This document shows, one piece after another, positions 11,240-23,539 of a stretch of 64,000 nt of DNA. The DNA is taken from assembly GCA_036345935.2 (NCBI GenBank), contig JADWOT020000004.1:16857423-16921422 (forward strand), read 5' to 3'. Position 1 is the stretch's first letter. Each line of letters begins with the position of its first letter. The position numbers and the translations under genes were made by a program. Under the pieces are notes generated by a model. The model was not told the origin of the DNA. It ran no database searches and saw only the letters and a program-made list of their open reading frames with translations. Source of the DNA: Taenia hydatigena (taxonomy: Eukaryota > Platyhelminthes > Cestoda > Cyclophyllidea > Taeniidae).

Positions 11240-11520
11240 GTTCAGCTGTTCGTTTTGGTTCCGCGAGCAATGCAGGCTCCATTTTGATGCCTTTACTAGG
11301 CAGGATAGTATCCGGGCCATGTCGACCCTTCTCTACGTCGACAATACACCTTCTATCCAAGTATTATGTCTTTCTCCGTCTTCAAAGAGGCCTTGGGAGT
11401 GCTATACAACAAATATACATTCATCTATGTACGAAAGAGTTTTGGGTAAAGGCTCTACCTCTCCATTTGGGTACTCAAAGATTGACACCTGTAAAGATAA
11501 AGACACCCAAAGGGGGTGAC
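11240..11520 (+). repeat. Dispersed repeat family B/C, partial copy
   Basis: GTCGACCCTTCTCTACGTCG and GACAATACACCTTC match GACCCTTCTCTAAGTTGACA at about 59.7 kb. GGCCTTGGGAGTGCTATAC matches GAGCCTTGGGACGCTACATC in the 17.6 kb copy. The open frames of 86-93 residues here are inside the repeat. Confidence 0.55.
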
Positions 11521-12589
11521 GTGATGTCAACCCATAAAAATTAATGCGTCAAGCAAATGACAGGTTAAAACGCTATCTTCAAATCGTAGTTGATGCACAT
11601 TAGGCATAAGGCAGTTCCTTCACAAATTTGCCCAAAAGTAATGAGCAAAAAAACCCAAATTTGTCAGAAATGTGTTGCTTAAATGCAATCCAGAGATTGC
11701 CTCCCTTGAATCCGGTGGGGGAGGGCGGACGTCGATCCTCTCTCGAGACGTAACAAGCCGAGTTGGCGACATGTTAGCGCACAGAAGGCCTGGCGAACCA
11801 CGGCACAGTCCTCTAGCCCTGCTGCCAGACAGAAATACAAACACCGAGGTTTGGTGAATAATGCAACAACACCCAGGACTAGAAAAATATGAGGGAACCT
11901 TTGTACAGCAGGCCTTAAGAATAGCAAAGTGTATCAAAAATTGTATCCCCACGGCAAAGGTTTGCCACAGCCAGACAAAATTCACTTCGGAGAGAAAGCG
12001 CAAATAGAATATGGTCCTTTTTGTTTTCAAGAAATTCAAATTAGCTTTGCCAGTCGTGATGCATGATTGTCTCTTTCTGTCACCAATTTCATGAGAATAG
12101 TGGAAAAGTACTTCATCTATCAAAATGTCACAGCATCGACTGGTGCAAATCTCAACTTTTGCCAAATATTTGTCCAATTTCTCTACAATTAGACCTTAAT
12201 TGTGTGCGGCTGAAACAAATTCGCCAATGCTGTTTGCAAACAAGGAAAATTGGATTATGCACTAATTTGACTGTTTACCAACTCCTTATTTTGGTATCAC
12301 AAACACTTGAGGCTCCGCGAGTGGACTTCCACTGGAGCACATGGCCTCTGGGACATGTCACAAGATCCTTCAGCCCTTCCGTGTGTTGCCGACACACAGT
12401 CTGTCCCAAAATTATGTCCTCTTTTGTATTAGGGGCAGTCTCAGGGAGCGGAAAGCAAAGCCGAGCCAAAAGGACAGCTGAACGGCAAGCCTTGACATGA
12501 TAGAAGAAAGTTATGTGGTGTGGATGGGAGACACTGCTAAGATCTCTAAACAGAAGGCTTAAAAATTATTCTTACCTTGAGAAACTACC

Positions 12590-12810
12590 CCTGCCTTTAA
12601 CAGCTGCGGCAACACTAGCTTGGACCATCTGGAAAAGTTCCTCACGTAGCTGTCTATGGTACTTGGGTGGGGATGCTGATTAAGTGAACACTCAGTACTT
12701 CCTCCATCTCTCTACTAGCTGGATAGAGCCCGGAGAGATAGATATGGCTGGACAGTATTGAAGTGAGATCAAAGTGTCAAGGAGGAACAAACCCGAAGTC
12801 CTATCCTTGT
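12590..12810 (-). repeat. Dispersed repeat family A, copy 4 (inverted)
   Basis: Read on the minus strand it gives TTTGATCTCACTTCAATACT, then GGGCTCTATCCAGCTAGTAG, TGTTCACTTAATCAGCATC, CAAGTACCATAGACAGC and ACTTTTCCAGATGGTCC. These are the same blocks in the same order as the plus-strand copy at 10.6 kb, about 2 kb away and in opposite orientation. Confidence 0.75.
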
Positions 12811-13059
12811 TAAACGACTAACGATGGACATTCGAGATGCCCAGTGCATTTCCCTTTCCTCAAACTTAATCCCCAATAACGAGGAAAGTCCACACCTAGT
12901 AGAACTACCAGAACCTCAATGTTGATCCGGTCAAATGTCTTCGTGGATGTTTTTTTTACAGCACCGACTATATTGAGATAGCTGACCTGGGAGGCTGACC
13001 AAAGACGATATAGTGCAACCCCTTGGTCCTTCTGTCCTAATATCATGTCTTCTTTCTAC

Positions 13060-16000
13060 TTCTAGGAGTTTTCACCTGTGTCCCAAAAAAAGGTTCCGCA
13101 GAGATACCTCAGAGACGTGTGAAGCAAGGATGATGAGTGTGCGACGTCCATTCACCTAAGACTTGAGAGAAATGCAACAGTTAATTGATGATACGGAGTT
13201 CCCGCAGAGCAGGTGTATATCTCTTGACACTACTCAAGCACCAGTAAAGGTTCGTGTTGGCACCTAAGGCCCCAATCACCTTGTGCAGGAGGCACACATG
13301 ACCCCCTATGACGGATAATAAATCCTCATAGACATGGCGTAGTGTCGAGACACACCTTTGCGCGACCTATCACCGGAATGACACGCCAAGAAGGAGGCAC
13401 TTCATTCGGGTGGTGTTGGATTTTGTCACCACACCCTCGGCAAATCCCACAGCAATCCGGCTCGAGACTACTCTCATCTGATACCGCTTCTCTGATCAAC
13501 TGAAAGGTGTGATCACAGGATCATGTCAAACCTTATAACTAAAAAGGTGTTGATGCAAAGAATGTTACCATGTAATTAGACATCAAACAGTAACGACAGG
13601 TGTTGACACTAATGCTTTTTTTAAGTAGAATTCATTGCCGACACGTCAATCCTGTGACAGCGGCAACTACCATTTCATCACCTCAGACCAATGAAATGAC
13701 AGCATAAGATAAACTGTCATTGAAAACGTGGCAAGATAGCTACCTGCGTGGGCTACAGATATAATTCAATTAGAATCAATTCATTTCACTGCATTCCATA
13801 CGCATCGAGGCTGTCTTGTGCGCAACAGTGAAGCGGATCCACCCTCTACAGCCGTGAGAGAACTTGTTCGATAGTAAGGCAGCAGCCTCAGCACTGAACT
13901 TCCTTGGGGGGTTAACTTTTATTGCCTTCCTGACCCCAAAGCACTTTCAACGAAGACCGCAAAGGAGAGTTTTCCTCAATTCAAGGTCAACAAAGCCAGT
14001 TACTGTTTTGCCGTTAATAAAATGCTTCTGTGGGGAGAAGACTAACGGATCTTGACATCTTGAATAAGGTGGTAGATAACTTTTGGAAGATTTGGCTGTC
14101 GTGCATATTAAAGTCCCCTCTTCAGTCAAGTTCATGGCATTGGATGGGATTCCAGCATTTATCTGTTGTCATAACCAAGACTACCGCCGGGAGCTGAGTA
14201 AACGCTCTAATAGTTATCCAAGCCTCCCGAATTTTGACGCTCTCTACTTACATTCCCGCCCACACAAAACATCGACAACAGAGGAGCTAGTAAAAGGAAC
14301 TTAGCTACTGCAGCGCTTGTGCTTAACTTCTTCAGGATAACTATTTTGGAGTAACAGGCAGTGGGTGGACTTGCTAATGAAAAATCCGCTGCTGCTATGG
14401 CAATAAAACGATCGCTACAGTGCCATTCCATCGGCATCCTAAGTAGGATACCAACGGAGAGAACGGCGCTACTGACAACTAAAAGTAGCCAAATTTTGAT
14501 TCCTCTGCATGAAATCGTTACGCTCTCAGCGTAAATTACTTTAAGCTAGTGCAGAATCAGGAAGCTATTCATAACAGAGTGCGGTGCCAAAATTTAACAA
14601 GTTTGTAAACATTCACGCCAAAAAAACGTCCGCAAACTTTAAACAAGTGTAGCTGTCACCATGTAAGTGATGCACAAGAAAGAACCAGACTCTGGTGGGA
14701 TTATATGACCAAAGGATAGAATTGCCTGATTCATTATTTGGACAAGCATTGAAGCCAAGAACCGCGTTTTAAAAGAAGACTATAATCCAACATCAGTGCT
14801 TCGGTACTTCAAATACTTCCAGAATATGAAGCGATCCCTTAAAGAATTCGCTTACGGACAAGGTAAAAATATTTGCAAGTCAAATAGCGGCAAGCAAAAT
14901 GTAATCTAATCTGACGGCTGGTTATCCTTAAGGCACTTAATTTTAAAAGCCGCCTTCATTTCCAGCCGCCTTTTCGCTCGGGCAAAACGATTATTCTCCC
15001 TTGCCTGCGCCTCCCTGCGCCGTATTGCGGCTGCACTGCTCTCACCGTTGAAATGCTTATCCAGTTGCTCCTCTAGTCGCTTCCGGGCGAGTATCCGATT
15101 CGTCTGCAGATCTCTGCCGTCCTATGTGGAACCAAAGATGACTACACCATTTTGTCAAAACGCCGTGTGATTCCCCAACGAGCAAAGTGGGAGCCGCTCA
15201 CCTGACACTTGATGCAGATGCCCGTAGGAAGGTGTTTCAGCCGAACACAATTGGCGGTCTTGTTAATGGCTTGACCGCCAGGTCCCCAGCCACAGATAAA
15301 AGTCTCCTTCAAGTCAGAATCGCTCAACACGATGGAAGAAGTCTTTTTGTTACTCCAACGCCCTGTAAATGCGCGTAGAGGGGTCGCAATGTGTATTTGT
15401 AATCGGATGTTAGGGAGAAGCAGTTTCTGTGCAATTAGATGCAGCATTTCTAATTTGAAACAGAAGAATTAGAAAGTTAAAGAGCGGAACGCCAGTACGG
15501 CGACATGACAAAACTGTAAAAGCGAAGCAGCACCAGCAGCCATTTCAATGATCGACCTAAGGCTCCCAATAATTGCTGCTTTCTAACCAACATGTTTGAA
15601 ACCGGCACACCTTAGCATTAACGCAGGCAATAACCGGGAGCCCGTTACATCCTAATATTGCAGGGTTTATCAAAAAGCCTTTTTAATGCCACTTGACAAA
15701 ATGGGAACATTAAAATGAGGCGATAATCAAGGGAAACGTACATGGTCGCCTCCTTTAATTTCATAGTTCTTTATTTGTGCTATTAATAGTGACTGAGCGT
15801 TCTGACTTGCTTATCTTAATCGAGTGGCCTTGAATGCTCAGAGAATGACTGGACTTTGTTACACACAGCAAAGTTTGATTAATTTACACCAACCCGTTAA
15901 AAATATGCGACTGAGATCCTCCCGCTAACACACGCGTAATCTAATTGTGCACGCAAAATCTACCGCCATGTAATAAAGAACCTAAGAAGCAATGAATAGC

Positions 16001-16380
16001 ACAAGAAATGGCTTCAAAAACAGAAAAGCCAATGATAGAACAGAACCCACCTTACACACATCTTTAAACCTCGCGGATTTCCAAGAAAGTCAGGGATACT
16101 TTGACAACGCACTCATTGGCTTTGCCCTGAAGAATAATAGACTGCATGAACTTTAAAAATTGCCCAAATTGAAAAACCCTCTATTGCGTTTGGCTAAATC
16201 TTGCATTGCTCTCACAGGGTTCTTGAGCTCTCTCGGCGAAATAAGACATTACGTTAGCCCATTCCCTTAATGTCATTTTTAAACTGAACTTTAGACTTGT
16301 GGGCAACTAATTAATGCTATATGAAAGCCATGGCTATTATTAAGGCAGGAACAACAGGTCATTACAATATTACAATAACC
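13060..16380. other. Intergenic, nothing recognised
   Basis: Only short frames, often overlapping on both strands, without domains or splice-consistent neighbours. The longest is the 101-residue minus-strand frame at 15142-15447. Confidence 0.5.
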
Positions 16381-16428
16381 GTCCCGAGGCTCCCTCGAAG
16401 GCAAAAGAAGGCAGAATGCTAGGGTGAA

Positions 16429-16482
<54 letters not shown>

Positions 16483-16800
16483 CAAACAGAGGTAAATTAG
16501 CTGTTGGCATGGTTAGGAGGCCAGCCTATGCAGCTAGGGCTAGATGGCCGCCCCCGTGACCCTGACCAAAAACCGGTGGTACAAACAAACAAAGTACTAC
16601 AAAATCTTAGCAGAATTATTTTTTCGTCAATATGAACCTGCCAGTTTGACAGTGTAATACTTGTATTCTTTAAATGTGCTTTGTAGGCGACAGACGGGAA
16701 AAAACAATTTGAACCTCGTGGCGGAGCGGCGTGAAGACTCGCAAGAACGTGACTGTTCCCCGGCCTGAATCCCACATCTTGCCTAGCTGTATAATTTTCA
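16380..16800 (-). repeat. Dispersed repeat family B/C, longest copy, with (TA)n core
   Basis: Read on the minus strand it starts near 16790 with GATGTGGGATTCAGGCCGGG, continues through CGCCGCTCCGCCACGAGG and GGTTCAAATTG, then ACCACCGGTTTTTGGTCAGG, GCATAGGCTGGCCTCC, a TA run, and CTTTTGCCTTCGAGGGAGCC. The first half recurs in direct form at 16.87-17.02 and 46.1 kb, and the second half at 17.44-17.63 kb. GGTTCAAATTG resembles an RNA polymerase III B box, but I see no convincing A box. A miniature retroelement is possible and unproven. Confidence 0.75.
16432..16479. repeat. (AT)n microsatellite
   Basis: An uninterrupted AT dinucleotide run of roughly 45 bases inside the repeat copy. A shorter TA run (about 17564-17581) sits at the equivalent place in the partner copy. 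Confidence 0.95.
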
Positions 16801-16869
16801 CCCTCTATACTAAAGATGTCAAAACATGCTCAGACTTCTACTAATAAGGGTGACCAGAAGAGGGAGGAG

Positions 16870-17020
16870 GAACCCTTCACACTGGTGGCAGCTGTGGGAT
16901 TCAGGCCAGGGAACAGTCACGCTCTTGCGAGTCTCCACGCCGCTCCGCCACGAGGTTCAAATTGCTTCTTTTCCCGCCTCTCACCTGCAAAGCATATGTA
17001 AAGAATATAAGTATTACAAC
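16870..17020 (+). repeat. Dispersed repeat family B/C, 5' half only
   Basis: The blocks GCTGTGGGATTCAGGCCAGG, CGCTCTTGCGAGTCTCCACG, CCGCTCCGCCACGAGG and AAAGAATATAAGTATTAC closely match the first half of the adjacent inverted copy at 16.64-16.79 kb, so the two form a head-to-head inverted pair. The 61-77 residue frames here are repeat-derived. Confidence 0.75.
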
Positions 17021-17339
17021 AGCATGTGTTCGCGATTTCTCTGCAGTGAATTGTCATAAAACTGACTTTGATTGTGTTAAAAGCTCAATAGTTACACTTT
17101 AAAACTGTCTAGAATATTGGTTGACTTATCCTCTTATCAACCTGCTGTTGCTATGACCTTCCCCCTCTTTCACTTCCATTGATATCCTTTCTGTGCGTTT
17201 ATAAACAAATGCAACACAGGCATTTAACCCCACTGAAAATGTTCGGCTGCAGAGTCTTAATTGTCACCATTTGAATGTGCGTAATAACTTAAATGGTCGT
17301 TTAACTTTTATTTTTGGCAGAGTCATTAACGGAACTCCG

Positions 17340-17720
17340 ACTTTTTGTCGCCTTCTGGCAGCTCGGTATCCCAGACCAAGCCAATAGCCTCGATTCCTAC
17401 CTTTTGTCGCCAATACACGTCCTGGCGGACTATCATGCCACCTGTAGTACCTTGTTTGTTTGAACCACCGTTTTCGGTCGTGGTGACAGAGGTGGCCATA
17501 TTGCCCCAGCTGCGTAGACTGGCCTCCTGGCCATGCGGAAAGCTTATTTCTCTCTGTCCGTTGAATATATATATATATATAGTCTACTCTAGTATTCTGC
17601 CTTCTGTTGCCTTCGAGGGAGCCTTGGGACGCTACATCACTCTTCGTCTTCAGAAGAGCCTCAGTGTGTCACATGCACTAAGCCGAATTCACATCCGTCT
17701 TCGGTCTTCAAAAAGCGCCT
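17340..17720 (+). repeat. Dispersed repeat family B/C, 3' half with TA run
   Basis: ACCACCGTTTTCGGTCGTGG, GCGTAGACTGGCCTCCTGGC, CGTTGAATATATATATATAT and TGTTGCCTTCGAGGGAGCC match the minus-strand copy at 16.38-16.58 kb. The 125-residue frame that covers it contains a TA-repeat-encoded Ile-Tyr stretch and is not a gene. Confidence 0.7.
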
Positions 17721-18347
17721 AAATGACATTCATTAAGTTTCATTTAGGATCTCATTCCTTACATTAGATTGATCTATTTAATGTGTTGAAAATTTCCTTA
17801 TCCTATCATTTCTATTTTTGGGACTTCATTTTAAGCCTTTGTTACAAAAAATACCTACCTACCTAAACCTCATCAAATAAATGCTAATCATATAGCTTCA
17901 AATGCTACAGCCAGAAACTGCTGCGACAGTTAAAGATTCGTTCGGATTATTTACACGTCTCGACGTGGTTACCAAAGCTAAAAAAGCCTAAACATCAACC
18001 GATGTCAACTTTCGACCTCTTCTTTTCTCTATCAGCTGATGTTTATATGGTGGCACGTATTTCTGGCCTAGACATATAAACATATTCCCTCACCACCAGC
18101 GACTCTGTCTCTTTATGCTAGAGAGCTCTATCTAGCCAAAATGCTACCAGCGAGTAGGACTGTGAAGGGGCCCCCAGCCAGACTAATAAACCAATGCACG
18201 AAGCCTAATCCACAAGGTACGGTAATAAGGCAAATTATCCATATGTGTTATATTTATAAAAAGAGTAAAATTTTTCAAAACACAAAATATCCACCGTATT
18301 TTCTAGTTTTGGTCGCATATTAAAATAACCGCGATCAAGCGGGCGAG

Positions 18348-18492
18348 TTACTGGGAAAACTGAGGGAAATCATCCCTTCCACCGGGGATATTAAACTGCT
18401 GTTTCACTCTATGTAGGAGGGGTAAAAGCTGGTTGGTCAGTGACTGGACCTGAGGATCCACCAGCAGCAAGGCCAAGCGCTGCGATCTATCC
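18348..18492 (-). CDS. Zinc-finger gene, last coding exon
   Basis: Acceptor TTTTTTCTTGACAG after a 77-base intron. It encodes 47 further residues with a Leu-rich helix (QRLALLLVDPQVQSLTNQLL) and ends FPQFSQ-stop (TAA at 18350-18348). Too short to stand out as a frame of its own; supported by phase and splice signals. TATAAA on this strand at 18258-18253 is the nearest possible polyadenylation signal and is weak. Confidence 0.85.
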
Positions 18493-21400
18493 CTGTCAAG
18501 AAAAAAGCGTAGGTGTAACCAACTACTAACTAGTAAATAAGTAGGAATAATTGTAAAATCTGTACTTACGCTGGCGTTGAGGGCTCGTTTTCATCTCCCT
18601 CCAAGCGAGGCAGCAACTGTTCGGGAACGTCAGAGAGAAGCTCTTCGTTTAAATTTTCGATTGTCTCCTGATGTCCTTCACCCAACAACGACTGAAGGAA
18701 AGTTACAGCCTGTTTAAGTATTTCTGCAAATTGAAAGACCGCGGCGATCGAATCTGTTGCACTCCCAGAAAGCAGGTTGTCCAGGGTGCTGAGCAATAAA
18801 GGACTTTGAGTTTGAGTTGCGGAGGATGCAACATGGTGGACTAAAGAGCGTTTTGCTCGAAGCTTGGGGCGCTGTTCTATTGATTCCGACTCAGCTAGGG
18901 ATGTTGGAGTCGATGAAATTGAAGGTGATATTACGGGTTCTACCGACGGAGCCGCAGTGAGCGGCAGTTGCTGCATTTCACAAGCCTTAACTTCCTAGAA
19001 TCAAAGGAAATGGTATTAAGACTGATGCTAAGCTGTGTTTCAGGAAACTTCTGGAATAAAGTTCTAAACTTAATGTTCACATCGAATCTGTCAGTCAGAT
19101 ATTTCACTGACGTCAGATCATCCTTGAATAAAATAAGGCAATGCAAGCATTAATTTATAAAACTACAGAACCTTAATTAAAATAATTTGCCCTTAAAGCA
19201 GTAAATTGCCTTTTTAAAATATTCCCTCACCGTAGCAGACCGTTCATCCTCCCCAGATGACAATTTGTTGGGAGAAAGCGAGGTAAGGCTCCTCTTTGAG
19301 GAGACTCTTGAAGACGTAGGCTCCAAAGGACTGGAGCTATTACTTCTTGCAGTAGCAGTATTAATTACAATATTCCCCGTGGCTGTAGCAGCCAGGGTGT
19401 TGGCCTTTCCAAGACCTGGATGGTGGAAGGCAATGTGTTGGGCAAGACACTTCCACATTGGGAAGACCATCTTACAAACACAGCAACGAAAAGCGGAGGC
19501 AGTTTTTAGATCACCTTCACTTGGCTGCGTGCTTTCATTGCTGGCTGGCCTAGGAGTATTGTAATCAGGCGAAACGGTGGCGTCCCTTGAGGCCTCCGAG
19601 GCATAGCATTGCCGTGATGTCGAAGGCTCACTTGAGACATCCGTAGCTGACCAACGAAGCAATCGACCCTGACCCTGTCGCCTATTTGCCTTGTATTGAT
19701 CAAGGGTGCGACGAGCTTCATCGTTACTCAAGATAATCACCTTTCCCTCCCTGCCGTGCATAATTTTCATATGCTTTCTTAAATCCCACTTCCAGTTGCT
19801 ACTACAATTGCAAAATGTTTTTTTATAAAATGTTTATTTAAAAATCTAGCAGTGATGTAGAAGAGTTCTTACCGGTGGCCACAGAAGGAGCACATGTATG
19901 GCCTGATGTATCCCTCCCGGTCCTGTTGGCAGGAGCCGGAACCATTGCTACAAGATGGATTCAATTCATCGCTACAAGGTGCCGATGTCCGCCCATTGCG
20001 ACCAAAAGCTCGCACTCTTTCCAGGTACATTGGGAGGGTTTGTTTAGCCTCCTCTTGGTCCATAGTAATCGTAGTGACGTCTGGCCTTTCTGGATGGGCT
20101 ACTCTAATGTGTTTGTTGATGTCCCATTTCCAGTTTGAACGATGACCGCAGCTGGAGCATTTATATGGTTTATAAAGCTCCTCGCGGCTATTTGAACCTC
20201 TGCTGGACCGAGAGGACTTCATGGAACGTCGCTTGGCTGGTGGTGGAATGACCTGTGAAGACGAGGCCTGGCTAACATTCAGGGGACTTGTTGACAACTC
20301 GGTTTTACACACCAAGTTCAGCGGTTCATCTGTACTGCTGCATGGCTGCGACTGCTGATACTGTTGGCCTTCAGGGCGCTGTGGTGAGAAGGCCATCACA
20401 GGGCTTATCCCCTCTGATGTCATATTCGGCAGGAATTGCTAAAATGAGAACAAAAAGAGGGCACATAAGAGAGGAGTGCATTATTTTACCTCAAAGGGGC
20501 CAACAACATGCAACGATTGTCGTCTCAAGATGCACACGGGAACAACATAGTCATGCAGTGTGATACGCACCTTAGTATACAGTCTAGAAGAGAGGAAAAG
20601 TTTCAGTCCCGGAAGTGAAAGAAGTTACCATGTGCAACTCGCATGGTATATCAAGCGCATTTAGAGTAACCAATTTACGACTGGAGGTGTGACCTAGCGC
20701 CCAAAAATAATAGCCACCGTTCACCCTGCTAGCCAAACTTTCGAAGGACAATGCGGCCTTCCTCATGGAATAATGTGTAGTAATTACCGAAGACGTGAAA
20801 CCTGTAATTATCTGCTTGTGGAGTGACCAAGTGCCAAACAGTTCACTTTTTGGTAGTGTAAACTGTTCAATGACACTCATGCGTAGGAGGTTCCAATTTG
20901 TCATCAAAACAGTTATTCCTGTGAACACCCAATGTTAGACGCTCAATCAATTTCTTCTTTGAAGAGCCATCCACGATAATTTGGCGCCATAGGCTGTTAA
21001 AGTTCTTTGCCACGAAGACAACTCCCGGAAGGCTGCCCATGGTTTGCGCTAACTTAAACATTATCCTGTTTGGGGTGCGTTCCTTGAAACACCCTCGGTG
21101 GTGTCGGAGGAGGATGAATATTAGTTCACAAACACGCAGCCTACTTCGTTGGCTCGCGTGCGTACACAGGAACGTGAACTCACACTGCTGCCGCGTTGTG
21201 TAAACAAAGAAACGGGGACGATTGCTGGGTGTGTGCAATCGCACACACATACAAACGAACACCTCTGGCTCTCTCTCTCTCTCTTAGTCGACCTCTCACG
21301 ATGTAAACAAACACGCGGCCCAGAGTGCGTGTGTGCTACCACCCATAACTTCGGTTGGATCTTCTTCTTTCGGCCTACCCATCCAGCCCTGTCCGCCCTA

Positions 21401-23498
21401 GTCTATTGATGCAACCCTCAGCGTACATCAATGTTCCACCCTCTCGATCCAATCTAGGGAAAAAACCCGCAATTCCTTCCCACTGCAATTGCGTCATAGT
21501 CCTGACCGGTGTAAATGGCGGAAAATACCATTCAAAGATAAAAAACCGTGGTAGAAATAAGCGTCTAGATTCGGTGTTTAAAGACAGCACATAAACCGAT
21601 CGAATTTGGTCAAACTAGTCCCCACCGAACATCATCTCCATAATCTTAAGAAGACCCTGTTCTGACAATTGCGGATAAGTCGGACATTTTTAACAAAAAA
21701 GTGAAACGTTCGATGCCTGGAGAGTGGATCAAAGCCCACCATGAAGTTCCTTTCTTCTCTACATCTTAACGCCCTCTAAACAGTCCGTCAGTAAACAAAG
21801 ACCCGCGTTTGCACTTTCCAGTTTTCTAGTAAAATGAATGGACTAAATGACCAAAATTTCTGGTCAAATTCCGTACCAAAATCCCTTAGCTACCTTATTT
21901 ACCTCGGTGAGAGATATTACCTACGGAGAAGGACTTCCCTGAAAAGAGGTTACACGGGGTGTATGAGGCGCACGAATAAAGAAGGACCTCTTCCACTTCT
22001 GAGCCAAGAAGAGCCTATGAGTAAACGCGAAATTACTTAACGCCAGTCCAAAATCCAAACAATGCATAAAGCACACAATGCATATTTGCGCATCTACTTG
22101 CACGAAGAGAGCCAGTAGTCAATTCTTTATGGCAATGCGTCTACAGGTATCTCTTTGTGTGTGTGTGCGTGTGTGTGTGTGTGTGCTCGCGCCCACTCGC
22201 CCTCCTGCCCGCTCGCCCACCCGTGAGCGTGTGCGTAGGTGTGCGCGAGCGCTCACGAACTCGTAAATTTTAGCTTGGAGATCGTCAACACCTCACACTA
22301 TTGCTTGTTAGTAGTATCACACTTGTGGAATGCCACTGCTAGTGTGTGTAGGTGAGAAAAAAGCAGTAGCTATACACTCCACTCGGTCTTCGTTGTCATT
22401 AAGAGCTAGCCTTATGTCTAAGGCAAAGTTCAAAGTCTACTCAACTTACCATCCAATTCCAGCTATTCAGAAGGGTGTTTAAACCCTCTATCGCCGACGT
22501 TGGGGTTGTGGCGCTCAGCTGAGACGATAACGGTAGAGATGGGGGCGGTGGTAGTAGCAAGTCTCGCGACAGAGGAGGAGGAGGAGGGGACGATCTCGAT
22601 GGCGATAGTGGCGTTTCGAGCGGTGAAGACTTGGAAGGATTAGTCGGAGGAGTTAAGAGAGAGGCAAGAGAGTGCAACGGTGGATAAAATCTTGAGTCTA
22701 GCGCCTGCGCTGTTGGTGGAAGCGTTAATAGAGTATTGATAAGTAGTTGAGAGGCTGCCGCTGTCGTTGTAGGGAGGTTTAGATCAGCGTGGGAAGTGGA
22801 AGGGAGTCCTAAGAGCATCGATGCGTCTCGATTCGCTTGGGAATTCGGCGAGTTCTAAAACAAATAATAGAATCTCACTCCCAAAGCTCATAGAAGGGAG
22901 AAAAATCATTGGCAGACTTACTGCTGATGTTGCAGAAGAAGGCCGCACCACCTGTTCCTCGCTAGGGTCAAGTGCAGTCGTTCCGGCATTGTTTTTAAAC
23001 TGGGCCATAATACGAGCCAGATCATCATCTGTCTCGAATTTGTCTTTATGGTGGGATTCCATATGGCGTTTGAGGTCGCCCTTCCACGCCGATTTGTAGG
23101 CACAAAAGATACAGGCAAAGGGCTTCACACCCATATGCAAACGCTTGTGACGTCGCAGTTCGCTTAAATACTTTGCATCGTACTTGCAGTACGGGCACTG
23201 ATATGTACCCGCAGAACGACTGCTTCTAGCGCACTCACTGGTGGTGCTGCCATTGGCAGCACTTCCCCCACGGTTACAGTTGCGAGAGCTCTTGGTGATG
23301 CCGTGCACCCTCTTCATGTGATCGGTGAGATCACCATGCCAAGGAAAACTGTTGGGACACTTGCTACATCTGAAAATCGCAAAAAAGGGAGATGATTTTA
23401 AAAACGCTCTTAAAATGAGTTTGTATGGGCGTGTTTCACCTGCTGTCTTTGTTATTGCAAATTAACTGCATGACTGTTGATTTGAGGCTCAAACACAT

Positions 23499-23539
<41 letters not shown>

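Noticed and set aside
11620..12177. 185-residue open frame, minus strand, the longest apart from zinc-finger exons
   Set aside because: No domain, mixed composition, several overlapping frames of similar quality on the other strand, and no splice-consistent neighbours. It lies between repeat copies.
12063..12500. 145-residue open frame, plus strand
   Set aside because: Overlaps minus-strand frames and looks like random codons. Part of it (about 12320-12450) may be degraded dispersed repeat.
16940..16970. Pol III-like B box (GGTTCAAATTG) suggesting a tRNA gene
   Set aside because: No A box, cloverleaf or anticodon arm can be drawn. The motif is part of the dispersed repeat and recurs in its other copies.
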